Shown: positions 1-10,359, counted from the stretch's first letter. The stretch: DNA of 64,000 bases from Berghia stephanieae (GCA_034508935.3 CM067443.1:99189202-99253201); one strand, 5' to 3'. The notes: generated by a model from the sequence alone, not told the origin. Numbers and translations are program-made.

Positions 1-8
1 GTTGGTAA

Positions 9-23
9 GGGGGGGGGGGGGGG
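9..23 (+). repeat. poly-G run of 15
   Basis: Homopolymer G tract at the very start of the window, the first of about a dozen long G runs that all lie on the + strand. Confidence 0.9.
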
Positions 24-2253
24 AATCAGCATGGAATCCAGAGCTAGAATAATAGAAACATTTAACAATATTTAAAATCCAAGATGCTCCGAGTGGAAAT
101 GGCGTGTTATAAACGGTTGTGAGTTTGTTATGAAATGATTAAGAGATGGCTGTATGGTGCAACAACGACGATAGCAACAACACTGAAGATGATGATTTTG
201 AACTCATAAACTTCTTTCGTTGACCCAAACTTCACAATTAACTGGACTCAGTGTTATTGAAAACGGATTTGGCTGACGTCATCACAAAGTAATAGTCTGC
301 AGACGTGTTCGACAATCAAACGTTTACAATCAATACAATAACATTGCATACGTCAATCATAACAGAACTCCATAATATGTCATGCTTACACGACCTTGGA
401 CTTTTGTACACATTTAAACCGCAATAGCCCTCGGTGTTATCTGTGGTAAGCACCGCGTTTTTGACACTTGTCACCTCCTTAACAGGCTCCGTTATCTTTC
501 CAGTATCCACAATAGTACGAAAGACTACGTGCTTCACCAGCGACCGTCCGTGAATGGGCAGGGTAAGATGGAAATTCTCCAAGAACAACATAAAAGGCAT
601 TATCACTCTCAGAGTCTCTTCAATTGTCGTCGGTTCTCGTGTAGTCTCATTACCACCCACTTGTCAAAATTGGCTGGGAGATAGAAAATGGTTGTCGAAC
701 CTTTCTACAAAAAGAATATCGATCAAGTATGGCTTAGAATCAAGACAAGTTGCATGCTGGTCTAGATTATTTTATGCCTTGAGATGAGAAAAAAAATGGT
801 ATCTATTTCTTTTCTGTTCTTTTTCTTTTCTTTTGGTTGTCTTCCAAACGGTCATATTTTATATCTTTTGTAGATAGTTTGATAAATTATATTATTGTAC
901 AGTCCTCTGCTTTCTGAAAATACGGCTTGTCGAGATTAAAGTGCCTCGTTTGACCTCTCACTGATTTCTACTATTTTGTATTTTAAAAGTTTAATAAATC
1001 CTAATTCTCAATCACTCTCTTGTTCTCATCTATTATTTCAACGTCTGCTAAAGGCAGTTATAAGAAGACCAACAAGTCTCTATTTCTCGTTTGTAATTAA
1101 TGCTTGCTTCTTATCAGATAAGAAAGAGAGCCTTATACAATTACGACCTGCTCTTGGCATTAATGGGCGAAATATAGATATGTATGCGTGTATGTGTTTG
1201 TGATTGTACGTGAGTTGGGGGAGGGTGGACCTCTACAACCCAAAATAGTATTGTTATCTTTCTCACCCTATTGGTAACATAAACAAAATCATGAACATCT
1301 TCCAAAAATAGCAATAAATAGAAGAGCCCGTATTTTGCCCCTGTGTGAAGGTTAATGTTTCGTGTGTATCTATTTGCTTTGTTCTATTTTTTTTTTTTTT
1401 TTTTTTTTTGTTTATTGTTCATTCTCTTTATTTATTCTTCAGGCTTATTATATTACGTTCTCCGCTGTTCGATGCTGAAATCTGCATAAGCGGAGACTGG
1501 TTTTTTAAAAAGTTCATTAAGAACAAAGTAATGATTTTTATAATTTTTTTCCCCTCTGAGCTCGTCTGTAATTGGTCGTGGTATAACGTGTTTTGATAAG
1601 AATATATATTATTATTTTACTCATAAACGTGATTTGTAAGTGGCCTGCGTCACACAACTTGTCTAGGAATGCTTAGCACATCGTGAGGAGATGACACTTG
1701 TATCGATGAAAAATATAAATTAGGTATTTTGTCGTTGCATTGTAAGATGCAGCTGTCTTGGCGTCAAAGTTATATAATATTATAATGTTAATTTCTTTCG
1801 ACACAAACGCTTTCTTAAACCTGAACTAACAGTGACGATTTTTTTTCTTCTGCAACAGACCTGCATAGTGCCACGAAAAATTCGTAAAAATACGATTTTT
1901 TGGCTCCAGTCACAGGACTACATTCGCCTCTTTGACTCAATAAATCTTGTTGAAAAGGAAAGTGTAGTTCCTTTGCTCCTTTGAAATGGATTTGGAGCAC
2001 ATTTTGCTGAGGGCAAATAATTTATTTCTAAAGCTATTTCTATTAAGGTGATTTTCTTCTTCTTCTTCTTTTTCTACCTTGGAAGCTACGAATTTTTATT
2101 TCAACCTGTTCTGCACACTGACAACAATTCCGTTTGGCCCGTTAACTTATAATTCAAAGATCGATGACTATTTAATTGAAAAACAAACTTTTGTACCAGA
2201 TACTGCAAAGAAATCTCAGGTTTAAGAGTTTTTATAAAGTTAGAGCTCACCTC
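24..2253. other. gene-poor flank
   Basis: AT-rich sequence with short T tracts (for example 1389-1410). Apart from one doubtful open frame at 316-660 I see no exon chain, RNA gene or recognisable repeat here. Confidence 0.5.
316..660 (-). CDS. possible terminal exon or chance ORF
   Basis: A 114-codon open frame on the minus strand whose base composition is richer in G and C than its surroundings and whose amino-acid mix is protein-like (few low-complexity runs, several Val/Thr/Lys, three Cys). I do not recognise a family. No clear partner exon or acceptor was found, and the C-terminal residues are hydrophobic. It could be the 3' exon of a gene whose other exons lie further right, or chance. 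Confidence 0.2.
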   Translation of the reverse strand: MGGNETTREPTTIEETLRVIMPFMLFLENFHLTLPIHGRSLVKHVVFRTIVDTGKITEPVKEVTSVKNAVLTTDNTEGYCGLNVYKSPRSCKHDILWSSVMIDVCNVIVLIVNV

Positions 2254-2262
2254 ATCAGAATA

Positions 2263-2421
2263 ACAAGAAATGAAGTGAGTAGGAAAGTGCCAGAAGGCAA
2301 TAGAGAATAAAAATTTCGCGGCGATGGGGGCTCGAACTGGCGACCTTACTGCTCGTACGAAAACTCCGCAAGGCCGGGGACAGCGTGGCTCTACTGTATG
2401 AACTAACCACCAATCCATCTT
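2263..2421 (-). mobile_element. SINE monomer (family S1, tRNA-derived, 159 bp)
   Basis: On the minus strand it reads as a tRNA-like head with a degenerate A box, then a B box of the GGTCGCCAGTTCGAGCCC type, then CGCCGCG, then a tail (TTTTTATTCTCTATTG…TTCTGGCACTTTCCTACTCACTTCAT). It is bounded by a direct repeat ATCAGAATA at 2254-2262 and 2422-2430, read as the target-site duplication. The same head plus tail is the core of the 398-bp satellite units at 11.7-20.5 kb and 62.6-63.5 kb, but this copy lacks their extra 235-bp spacer. It therefore defines the ancestral mobile unit. Confidence 0.8.
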
Positions 2422-3224
2422 ATCAGAATATATTTTCGGGCAAACGTTTTCTTACCAAAATGAAAAGAAAAGTGTTTTGTGGGTTTGCATGCAGGTCTAA
2501 CGATAGGTGTTTGAATAATTCCTATGGCCATTAGGTATGGTGCTCTTACAAACAGTATCGTCACGGGAATGAAGAAAATGTTGAAATTCCTCCCTTGAGA
2601 GAAATAAACGCGGTCCATTTTTCCGTGAGCCTTTAATGCGGCATGCAATGAGATTGGCAATCGGCAATGATAATTAGATGGTATGCGTAATGGTTCGGTC
2701 AGTTCGCAGCTCAGGACTTCGCATGCGGCAGGCGCTCGGTCTGATCTGTTTTTATGTTGAAAACACATTGTACTTGGGTGGGGGTGGGGGGGGGGGGGGG
2801 CGGAGGGAATCGTCAGTCATAGTGTATAAGATCTAGAGTAAAAATCTATTTATTTTCAAAATATTGAACCTACAAAGCGTCATGAAGTAAGCATATGTTG
2901 AGTTAAATACCTTGTCCTTAATATACTTTTGGAGCGTCGAACGAATTATAGAAATTACTTTCCAGCCTTTGGATAGGACGCCAGCACTTTCTTTCAGATT
3001 TTACACCCCTCTCCCCGCGCCTTTCAGAAATATGTATAATTACGTTGACGACAACGGGCTAGAAATCATCATTGTTGCAGTACTACAAACCTGCAACCAT
3101 ATGGATCCATGGACAAAGCATTAACCATTTATCAATCCCTTCAATAAGAAACGCGGTGTGTTTCTTGCATCTCACTGATATGATACATTCGAGGTTACTC
3201 GTGTGTAGACATTAAACAAAAGAT

Positions 3225-3226
<2 letters not shown>

Positions 3227-3304
<78 letters not shown>

Positions 3305-3306
3305 CT
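3227..3306. repeat. (TC)n microsatellite
   Basis: About 40 uninterrupted TC dinucleotides. Confidence 0.97.
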
Positions 3307-4017
3307 AAAAACAAAATGATAACGAGCATTGATTTTCCTTAACGCCCGATGCTCGTTAAAATTGATATCGCTGGAAGATTACGATCTCGTTATTGTTAAA
3401 CCAGTTTGTCATACTTTGACGAAACGCGATTGTTTTCTTTTTGGCCAGAGAAATTTTACGTCAAACATCGATCAATCGAAATGATTCTCAATTTTGCTTA
3501 AAAGTCTTAATCCTGAGACTGCATTGAAGTCTCATGTTTAAGACTTTTTGACAAGTTGAGAAACAGTTTCATTATTGCGTTATTTGATATTTGAATAATT
3601 TCAGGTTTTATTGCCAAATTGAGAAAAAATGTGTTTATTAAAGTAAGGAATTCGTGCCTAGGGCGCCTCTTTTCACCAAGGTATCGAATATCAATTAACA
3701 TATCTTTTTTACGTTTCTTTCCATCCATTCTTTTCCCCCTTTCCCTTCCCTTCCGTTTACTGAGGGCTGATTTTTAGTTGTCTTTATGAAATACTATTAT
3801 TTCGGTTATTGAACTCACCGTGTCTAACACAAATAAGTTGCATCCTATTGTCGTGTATTGGGAAGCAAAATTCGTGACGTCACAACTTCCTCTCTTTCTG
3901 TTCTAAACTCCTTGGAAATATGTAGCTAGTCCACAGGAGAACTAACAACGAAAAGTTACATATTGAATCATAATGTGGCATGTTTTATTGAGAGGGGGGA
4001 AGGGGGGAAGGGTGATA

Positions 4018-4265
4018 TGTTTTTTTGTTGTTTTTTTTTTTCTTTTTGCTTTGTTTTCGTTTTTGTTTGTTTTGTTTTGTTTTTTTGTTTTTGTTTTGTT
4101 TGTTTTTTGTTGTTTTTTTTTTTTTTTTTTTGTTGTTTTTTTTTTTTTTTTTTTTTTTTTTTGTTTTCTTTGTTTGTTTGTGTTTTGTTGTTTTATTTTT
4201 TTATGTTGTTGCTGTTGTTGCTTTACTGTTTTAATGGTTTTATTTTGTTTGTTTGTTTTATATTT
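4018..4265 (+). repeat. T/G-rich low-complexity island
   Basis: T runs broken by single Gs on the + strand. It gives long spurious Phe/Leu/Val frames in all three + frames. It resembles the islands at 9.45, 10.4, 20.85, 50.4, 56.9 and 57.7 kb. Confidence 0.9.
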
Positions 4266-4972
4266 TGTATAAACCTGAACACCACAATACTATTGTGTTG
4301 TGCAATATCCAATTGATGTGCTAAAAGTGCTTTACAATAGGTCCCAAGCGAACTTGTAGGACGAGATATTAAGGCATATTATTTTGGCTAGGGCTATTGG
4401 TCAGTACTGACTCCCAGGCGCTAGCACATGCGGGTCAGTACTGACGAACAGACGCCAGTGCCTGGAGGTCAGTACTGACCAATAACCTGGTGTCTATTGG
4501 TCAGTATTGAACAACAGGTGCCACCGCCCACAGACAACCTCTCTTCGGTCTGTGCCACCGCCCACCATTGATCAGCACTGACGAACATCGGACCTGTTCG
4601 TCAGTGCAAAGACCTCTTCGCACTTATTCGTCACTTCCAAAAGTATACCATTAAAAAAAAAAAAAACAATTAAAATTCCAGGCTCTCAGGCCAACTTATC
4701 CGATGGCACACAGTAACACTTGGTCACCTAGATAAGTTTGATTTCTAACGCGTTAGATGCCGTTGGGGCAACGATATGACTCGTTATTTCAAGCCACATT
4801 AAGATTCTATTTTATTTTATGTTGTCCATTCTATTTCTTTGGGTTATTTTGTTTTTATTGTTTTTTTTCCCCGTATATTTTCGTTATAGCTTTATTTAAA
4901 GAAAAATAGAGGAAAATGTGTTCTAATATTTCCTGTTACGATTCTTTTATAATACTTTGTCCATTCTATTAT

Positions 4973-5050
4973 ACTACTACCACTCACTACTACCACCACT
5001 ACTGCTACTACCACTACTGCTACTACTACTACTGCTACTACTACTACTTA
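4973..5050. repeat. (TAC/CAC)n imperfect trinucleotide tract
   Basis: Imperfect run of tac, cac and tgc triplets inside the copy-1 DNA element. Confidence 0.9.
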
Positions 5051-5262
5051 TATGTCTTTTATCTTCCATTATTTTCTGGAAGATTCTGCTCCCTGACGCT
5101 GACCTTTTGTTATCAATCAGATCACCCCCCTGGGGCACCCTATCCTCTACCCACGCTGACATTTCATTCATACTGCAACCTCAACCACCATTGAGTACAG
5201 ACGACAAAGTTATTTTTCATTATATTTTATTTGTTTTCCACGTTTATTTGTGTATTGTTGTG

Positions 5263-5291
5263 TTAATGAAGGGTTTGTACCCGAAACGTCC
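5263..5291 (+). other. hammerhead-like hairpin motif
   Basis: Reads TTAATGA, then GGG-TTTGTA-CCC, then GAAAC-GTC. This is close to the conserved core of a small type I hammerhead ribozyme (CTGATGA, stem II, GAAA, GTC), but the first box differs at two positions and stem III would be minimal. It may be a relic inside the mobile element or chance. Confidence 0.3.
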
Positions 5292-6232
5292 ATTGTCTGT
5301 TTTGTTCCCATACGAAGCCTTTCATTTTCACTCTTTCGTTAGTATTTTACGATCACCGGCTTCAGGCAGCCCTTACCGTTTTCTACTTTTCCTGTCTCAG
5401 TAAGATGCGAGCAAGCCGAATTTCAAATGACAGGAATGAAGAAAGACGAGACAATGAAAGAGCTTTCACTTTCAGTTCTAGCGCCACGCATCAGTGCAGT
5501 GAGCATGCGCGTTGGATGAACCGAAATATAGGGCTTCCAATTTGGCGTTTCAACACCAAATTTGGTCTTTTTCTCAGGATTGGACAATTTCACTTGTTTA
5601 ATTAATTGATATATTTATTAAACAAATCTCACGTAAACCGACAAAAAGATTTAGTGAAAACAAGGGCTTCCCTGCGACTAGTATGGGACAGGAAATGCTG
5701 ATTTATTTGTCGTAGAGCAAGTTATTTTTAAAAATGGCATTTTTCCATAATTTTGGTACCGTCAACGCCCGTGGCCAGGTCAGAACTGACCAATTGGCAT
5801 CAGTACTAGTAATAGTAATAGTATTAGTCAGTACTGACCCCCAGACGCCGGTGCCTGTTCGTCAGTACTGACCCGCAGGTGCCAGCGCCTGGGGGTCAGT
5901 ACTGACGAATAGCCACTCCGTATTATTTTCCACAGAGACAGTGGTGTTACCGCCCAATCAGATATTTATTTATGAACACGGTCAGATATTTAGTTCATAA
6001 AGAGCTTTCTCCGAGGATTCAACTTTGCTCAGCCCGCATAAAGACTGGAACCAAGGACCTTCAGGTTAAAAACCTATTGTAATGCCACAAGAACAAAAAA
6101 AGCAGCACATAAATAGAATACAGGGTAGATTTCTGTGGAGTCTAGTTCATGATTTGTTAACATGCTTGAATGAATACATTGGTTCCATCACCTCAATAGG
6201 GTGTGTGGTCGAGGTGATTCAGATGTTAAAAA

Positions 6233-7041
6233 GTAGTAGTAGTAGAAGAAGAAGAAGAAGAAGAAGAAGAAGAAGAAGAAGAAGAAGAAGAAGAAGAAGA
6301 AGAAGAAGAAGAAGAAGAAGAAGAAGAAGAAGAAGAAGAAGAAGAAGAAGAAGAAGAAGAAGAAGAAGAAGAAGAAGAAGAAGAAGAAAAAGAAGAAGAA
6401 GAAGAAGAAAGAAGAAGAAGAAGAAGAAGAAGAAGAAGAAGAAGAAGAAGAAGAAGAAGAAGAAGAAGAAGAAGAAGAAGAGAAGAAGAAGAAGAAGAAG
6501 AAAGAAGAAGAAGAAGAAGAAGAAGAAGAAGAAGAAGAAGAAGAAGAAGAAGGAGAACAAGAAGAACAAGAAGAACAAAAGAACAAGAAGAACAAGAAGA
6601 AGAAGAAGAAGAAGAAGAAGAAGAAGAAGAAGAAGAAGAAGAAGAAGAAAGAAGAAGAAGAAGAAGAAGAAGAAGAAGAAGAAACAAAACAACAACAACA
6701 ACAAACAACAACAAGAACAAGAAGAAAAGAAGAAGAAAGAACAAGAAGAACAAGAAGAACAAGAAGAAAGAAGAAAGAACAAGAAGAAGAAGAAGAAGAA
6801 GAAGAAGAGAAGAAGAAGAAGAGAAGAAGAAGAAGAAGAGAAGAGAAGAAGAAGAAGAAGAAAGAAGAAGAAGAAGAAGAAGAAGATGATGATGATGATG
6901 AAGAAGAAGAAGAAGAAGAAGAAGAAGAAGAAGAAGAAGAAGAAGAAGAAGAAGAAGAAGAAGAAGAAGAAGAGAAGAAGAAGAAGAAGATGAAGAAGAA
7001 GAACTAGAAGAAGAAGAAGAAGAAGAAGAAGAAAGAAGAAG

Positions 7042-7078
<37 letters not shown>
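6233..7078. repeat. very long (GAA)n / (AAG)n tract
   Basis: About 845 bp of GAA triplets on the + strand with one-base slips, short AAC, GAT and CAA stretches and a closing (CAA)n. It gives long Arg/Lys/Glu frames on + and Phe/Leu/Ser frames on -, none of which is a gene. Long GAA·TTC tracts are known to form triplex (H-) DNA. Confidence 0.97.
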
Positions 7079-7079
<1 letters not shown>

Positions 7080-7315
7080 GAAAGCATCAAGCAAAGCAAA
7101 AAAAAAAGCGTGATTTTTGTATATCACGTGGCAATTATATTATGCACTCTCAATGACCGTGGGATAAAGATCCTCCATCGCTCCCGGAAACAGTTAAACC
7201 ATTTTCACTTCGCTAAACCATCACCATCACAACCCCTTCTTTTCATCTCTATTATTTTATGAAAGAATACGGAAGGTGAAGAAAATGCATGAATGAAAAG
7301 GAGGGAAAAGAACAA

Positions 7316-7317
<2 letters not shown>

Positions 7318-7352
<35 letters not shown>

Positions 7353-7393
7353 ACGCACACACACACAGACACATATACACAGACACATACACA
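7318..7393. repeat. (CA)n microsatellite
   Basis: CA repeats with a few ATA and CAGA interruptions. Confidence 0.95.
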
Positions 7394-7737
7394 CATGCCA
7401 TACAGATTGTCATGTTTCGACCAATCAATGGCGTGACCATTATCATGGTGGTGACCGCGAAAATAATAATTCCTACAACCTTACCCTTACTGTGTCCAAG
7501 GCCACATCTCTTGTTTTTTTTGGGGGGTTTTTTTCTACTAAGGACACAAGGTCACTCGTGAAGCATATGGCACATCACTACTGTGCTACTATTTTTTATC
7601 ATTATAATTTATAGATGGTACTGAAAAGAGTGCGCGAAGGTCAAGTGTCAAGAGAAGAGAACTTGGGTGAAATAAGTCTACTCGTGCAAATCCTTTTTTT
7701 TTTTTTTCAATTTAAAATCATTTTGACCAGAAATCAT

Positions 7738-7985
7738 TCAAGTGGTCTTGTTATATGACACTCGCCTTCGGATTAGAAGGTCCTGGGTTCGAGTCCGGTT
7801 CTGAGCGGCGATTAGTTGAGTCCTTGGAAAATGCCTTTTATTCACATTCTCTCGAGCACTCAGGTGTAGAATAAGTACTTGGCCGTTAACAGCGCTGTGT
7901 CTGTCGGGGGAAAAAATGTAATTTCGCAGGTTTTAAACTTTGTTGTTCGCCAGGAATCCATTATAAAGCGCTGCCCTGATTGTAA
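7738..7985 (+). mobile_element. SINE family S2 copy
   Basis: The tRNA-like head has a B box in ggtcctgggttcgagtccgg. It is followed by the family body (gttgagtccttgg … cattctctc … aggtgtagaataagtac) and an end related to the GTAAAGCGCT tail. Other copies lie at 9165, 20696, 25944, 39033 (-), 46872 and, as tails only, 33238 and 58920. Confidence 0.75.
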
Positions 7986-7993
7986 AGTAAAGA

Positions 7994-8165
7994 TTGGAGT
8001 GGTGGATAGCTCTGACAGTAGCGCTACGCTCTCCCCGGCCAGGCGGAGTTGTCGTACCAGTAAGATCGCGGGTTCGAGCCCCCATCGCTGCGAAATTTGT
8101 ATTCTTTATTGTCTTCTGGCAATTTCCTACTCACTCAGGTCTTTGTTATTGTTTTTTGCCATCCA
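7994..8165 (+). mobile_element. SINE monomer (family S1)
   Basis: The head gtggatagctctgacagtag with B box atcgcgggttcgagcccc is followed by the S1 tail (tattctttattgtcttctggca…ctactcact). It directly follows an S2 copy. As at 2263-2421, the 235-bp satellite spacer is absent, so this is a second dispersed monomer. Confidence 0.75.
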
Positions 8166-8294
8166 TGTTTATGAGTAATTTTCATTAAACTTTTATCGTT
8201 CTTGGCTTTGACATTCAGTGCCTTAACTAAACATCTTGACTTTTCATATAAAAATAGTTTGTATTATGCCTGTATTTTTAGAAAACAAAATGAA

Positions 8295-8367
8295 GGCCGG
8301 TATGGGACTCGAACCCATAACATCTACCTTAGAAGGATATCGCTCTGTCCAATTGAGCTAACCGGCC
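8295..8367 (-). tRNA. tRNA-Arg(TCT)-like gene, unit A
   Basis: The minus strand folds as a complete cloverleaf: a 7-bp acceptor (GGCCGGT with ACCGGCC), a D arm GCTC/GAGC, anticodon loop CTTCTAA giving TCT (Arg), and a T arm ATGGG-TTCGAGT-CCCAT. The A and B boxes are good and a TTTT terminator follows within about 10 nt. The 27-43 pair is A·G and the base after the acceptor is T, so it could be a pseudogene. No encoded CCA, as expected in eukaryotes. Confidence 0.7.
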
Positions 8368-8852
8368 GGTGAAACTATAGTCAATGGCAGCATATATAAA
8401 CACGTCTTTTGAGATGATGAAATTTGGAGTTCTGGTGGTGAAAACCAAAGAATAATAAGGTGAACGATTTTCAATTTAGTAAACGATCTTTGGTCAAAGG
8501 GACATAATCAAGTATTTTAATTTTTTTTTTTCACTAAGAGTTTAATACCATGATATTCTGAAACTCGACAGCGGTTACAATTCGGATGAATGTGAGCGAT
8601 TTACCTAAACGCAAAGCATCAATTATAAGGTTGTGGTGAATGTATTAGTGTGGTTTGGGAGTATCAGGCGACGTCCAGTTAGGGACTTAAAAGATTGACT
8701 TAATGAAAAACATAGAACCCTTGTTCTTCAAACAAAGAAAAGAGAACACTTTGATTTAGCTGGCTGACGTAGTGCTTAACCAAAACAGTTTTAGTTATAT
8801 TTTCCGGTCGACGAACACATTTTTTGTAGGTTTGATAACCCAATTCTTTATG

Positions 8853-8928
8853 GGGCTCATTGTTGTAATGGAAATCTTTAAAAAATGACGCAAAATATTG
8901 TCCATTACAACAATGTTAAACCAGGCCC
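8853..8928. mobile_element. 76-bp hairpin element
   Basis: Inverted ends: left GGGCTCATTGTTGTAATGG, right CCATTACAACAATGTTAAACC-AGGCCC. A related copy sits at the matching place in unit B (10165-10248) in the opposite orientation, and a partial copy lies at 61685-61740. Confidence 0.55.
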
Positions 8929-9164
8929 ATAAGTAAGTGGGTTCGGATGCCAGACATGTATATTGTACACGTCGATTCCAGTCCTTAGAGAATCTACAGA
9001 AATTCCTCTATTTCATATTCGATTTTTTTTTTTTTTTTTTTTTTTTTGGTTGTATAAATTCTACCTCTACTTAAAATTTGAGATTGTTGATTTTAATTAA
9101 TCGAAATGGTCAAATTTGATGGTAGTGCCTAAACTCAACATCTTGAACTTTTTTCATAATATAG

Positions 9165-9444
9165 CTCTATGTGGTCTTGTGGTATGGTTTCGGATCGGAA
9201 GGTCTTGGGTTCGAGCCTCACTAGGTGCACATTTGAGTCCTTGGACAAGGCTTTTTATTCACATTCTCTCACTGTACTCATGTGTAAAATGAGTACCTGG
9301 CCTTTGTCTCTGAAAAAATTGTAATATCGCATAATAGACGTAATGTCTCGTTCTACGTGTTACGTGTTGTTGTTGATCAGGAACCCTTAGTAAAGCGCTC
9401 TGGGCGCCTTTAGTGGACATTGCGCTCTATAAAAACTGATTTTT
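9165..9444 (+). mobile_element. SINE family S2, near full length
   Basis: Head ctatgtggtcttgtggtatgg, B box in gtcttgggttcgagcctc, body, and a complete tail cgctctgggcgcctttagtgg…cattgcgctctataaaa. It is inserted in unit B just upstream of the second tRNA; the matching position of units A and C lacks it. A T/G-rich island follows directly. Confidence 0.8.
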
Positions 9445-9445
9445 A

Positions 9446-9620
9446 AAAAAATTGTTTGCTTGTTTTTTGTTGTTTTTATTTTTTTTTTTTGTTTTTGTTT
9501 TTGTTTTTTTTTTTTTTTTTTTTTTTGTTTGTTTTTTTTTTTTGTTTAGTTGTTGGTTGTTGTTTTTTTTTTTTTGGGGGGGGGGGGGGTTGCTTTGTTT
9601 TGTTTTGTTTTGTTTTGCGT
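9446..9620 (+). repeat. T-run / G-run island
   Basis: T tracts with single Gs, then a G run at about 9575-9589, then (TTTTG)n. It abuts the 3' tail of an S2 SINE, so it may be its degenerate simple-sequence tail. Confidence 0.9.
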
Positions 9621-9691
9621 TTTGTTTGTTAATACTGTGTATATAATTTTTAGAAAACTATTTAAATTTCAAAAACCAAAACAAAAATGAA

Positions 9692-9764
9692 GGCCGGTAT
9701 GGGACTCGAACCCATAACATCTACCTTAGAAGGGCATCGCTCTATCCAATTGAGCTAACCGGCC
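9692..9764 (-). tRNA. tRNA-Arg(TCT)-like gene, unit B
   Basis: Same cloverleaf as unit A: acceptor GGCCGGT/ACCGGCC, D loop AATTGGATA, anticodon loop CTTCTAA, T arm ATGGG/CCCAT. The anticodon stem has one G·T pair and an A·G mismatch at its base. It differs from unit A at only a few bases although the flanks have diverged much more, which hints at selection. A T-rich terminator follows. Confidence 0.72.
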
Positions 9765-10164
9765 GGTGAAACTATAGTCAATGATAGAATAAATGAATAT
9801 GTCTTTTGAGATGATGAAATCTGGAGTTCCAGTGGTGAAAATCACAAGAAAAATAAACTTACGATATTTTACGATCTTTGGTCAAAGGGACACAATCAAG
9901 TATTATAGATTTTGTTTTCAATTACCAAGAGTTGTATACCATGATATTGTGAAACGAGACAGCGGTTAAAATTCGCGGTACGATTTTTCACTCAGGTTAC
10001 ACTATAATAATATTATAATATTATTGCTTACACAAAGTGAACAGTTGCAATTATACGAATAGGCCTTTGACGACTGTGAACTCAACAACATATAAATGAA
10101 TTTCATCGAGGAATAAATCGAAATCTAGGTGAACATATTTATTGCAGGTTTGATAGCCGTCTGA

Positions 10165-10248
10165 AATTATGGCCTTGATTTAGCATTGTTGTAATGGACC
10201 ATGTTATGCGTTGGTTTGAGAGTATAATAATTTACAACAATGAGCCCA
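10165..10248. mobile_element. hairpin element, inverted relative to unit A
   Basis: Contains gcattgttgtaatggac on one side and tttacaacaatgagccc on the other. It occupies the same paralogous site as 8853-8928 (both follow ggtttgata) but in reverse orientation. Confidence 0.5.
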
Positions 10249-10359
10249 TAATGATTTTGGTTATTAGCCAGATCTGCAAATACACATGGATTGAATTGAA
10301 GTTCCAAGAATTTTCACTTACGGTGAATGCATCTGTACTGTTTGCTTGTTCTGTTCTTT

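Larger units (their letters stand above)
2431..4290. other. intergenic stretch without a gene
   Basis: Holds a G run near 2785-2800, the (TC)n tract at 3227-3306 and a T/G-rich island from 4018. No exon or RNA gene is supported. Confidence 0.5.
4386..5920. mobile_element. non-autonomous DNA element with palindromic subterminal repeats (copy 1)
   Basis: The element is 1535 bp, flanked by TATTATTTT at 4377-4385 and 5921-5929, so the target duplication is 8 or 9 bp. The ends are inverted: the left begins GGCTAGGGCTATTGGTCAG, and the right, complemented, begins CGGAGTGGCTATTCGTCAG. Inside each end are spaced copies of the perfect palindrome GTCAGTACTGAC separated by about 20-bp GC-rich spacers (roughly 4393-4640 and 5777-5910). 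The two end arrays are inverted copies of each other over about 100 bp. The interior carries a (TAC)n tract and a hairpin motif but no transposase frame. The termini match copy 2 at 22174-23722. The superfamily is not clear; an 8-9-bp duplication is compatible with hAT- or Mutator-like enzymes. Confidence 0.8.
4295..6098 (-). mobile_element. SINE family S2, minus orientation, split by a DNA element
   Basis: The tail half (4295-4376; gcaatatcca … aaagtgctttacaa) and the head half (5930-6098; ending in a tRNA-like region) match in order the intact minus-strand S2 copy at 39033-39338. Everything between is the palindrome-rimmed element 4386-5920, so the SINE is older than that element. Confidence 0.7.
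8190..9160. repeat. tandem duplication unit A (tRNA-bearing)
   Basis: First of three diverged paralogous units (A 8190-9160, B 9095-11400, C 11390 to about 20690 with inserts). Shared landmarks in order are a tRNA-Arg-like gene on -, gagatgatgaaat near 8415, ggtcaaagggaca near 8494, the empty site near 8551, gaatgtattagtgtgg near 8640, and ttgtataaattctacctctacttaaaa near 9050. Confidence 0.7.

Noticed and set aside
3963-4316. Phe/Leu/Cys-rich frames in all + frames, and similar ones at 9452, 10194-10980, 20841-21076, 50347 and 56755
   Set aside because: Composition of T/G islands; no membrane-protein gene is implied.
5405-5605. 66-codon charged ORF inside palindromic element copy 1
   Set aside because: No family resemblance, and far too short for a transposase.
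6082-7127. Open frames of about 300 codons rich in Arg/Lys or Phe/Leu/Ser
   Set aside because: Translation of the (GAA)n tract, with no stop possible in these triplets. Not a protein.
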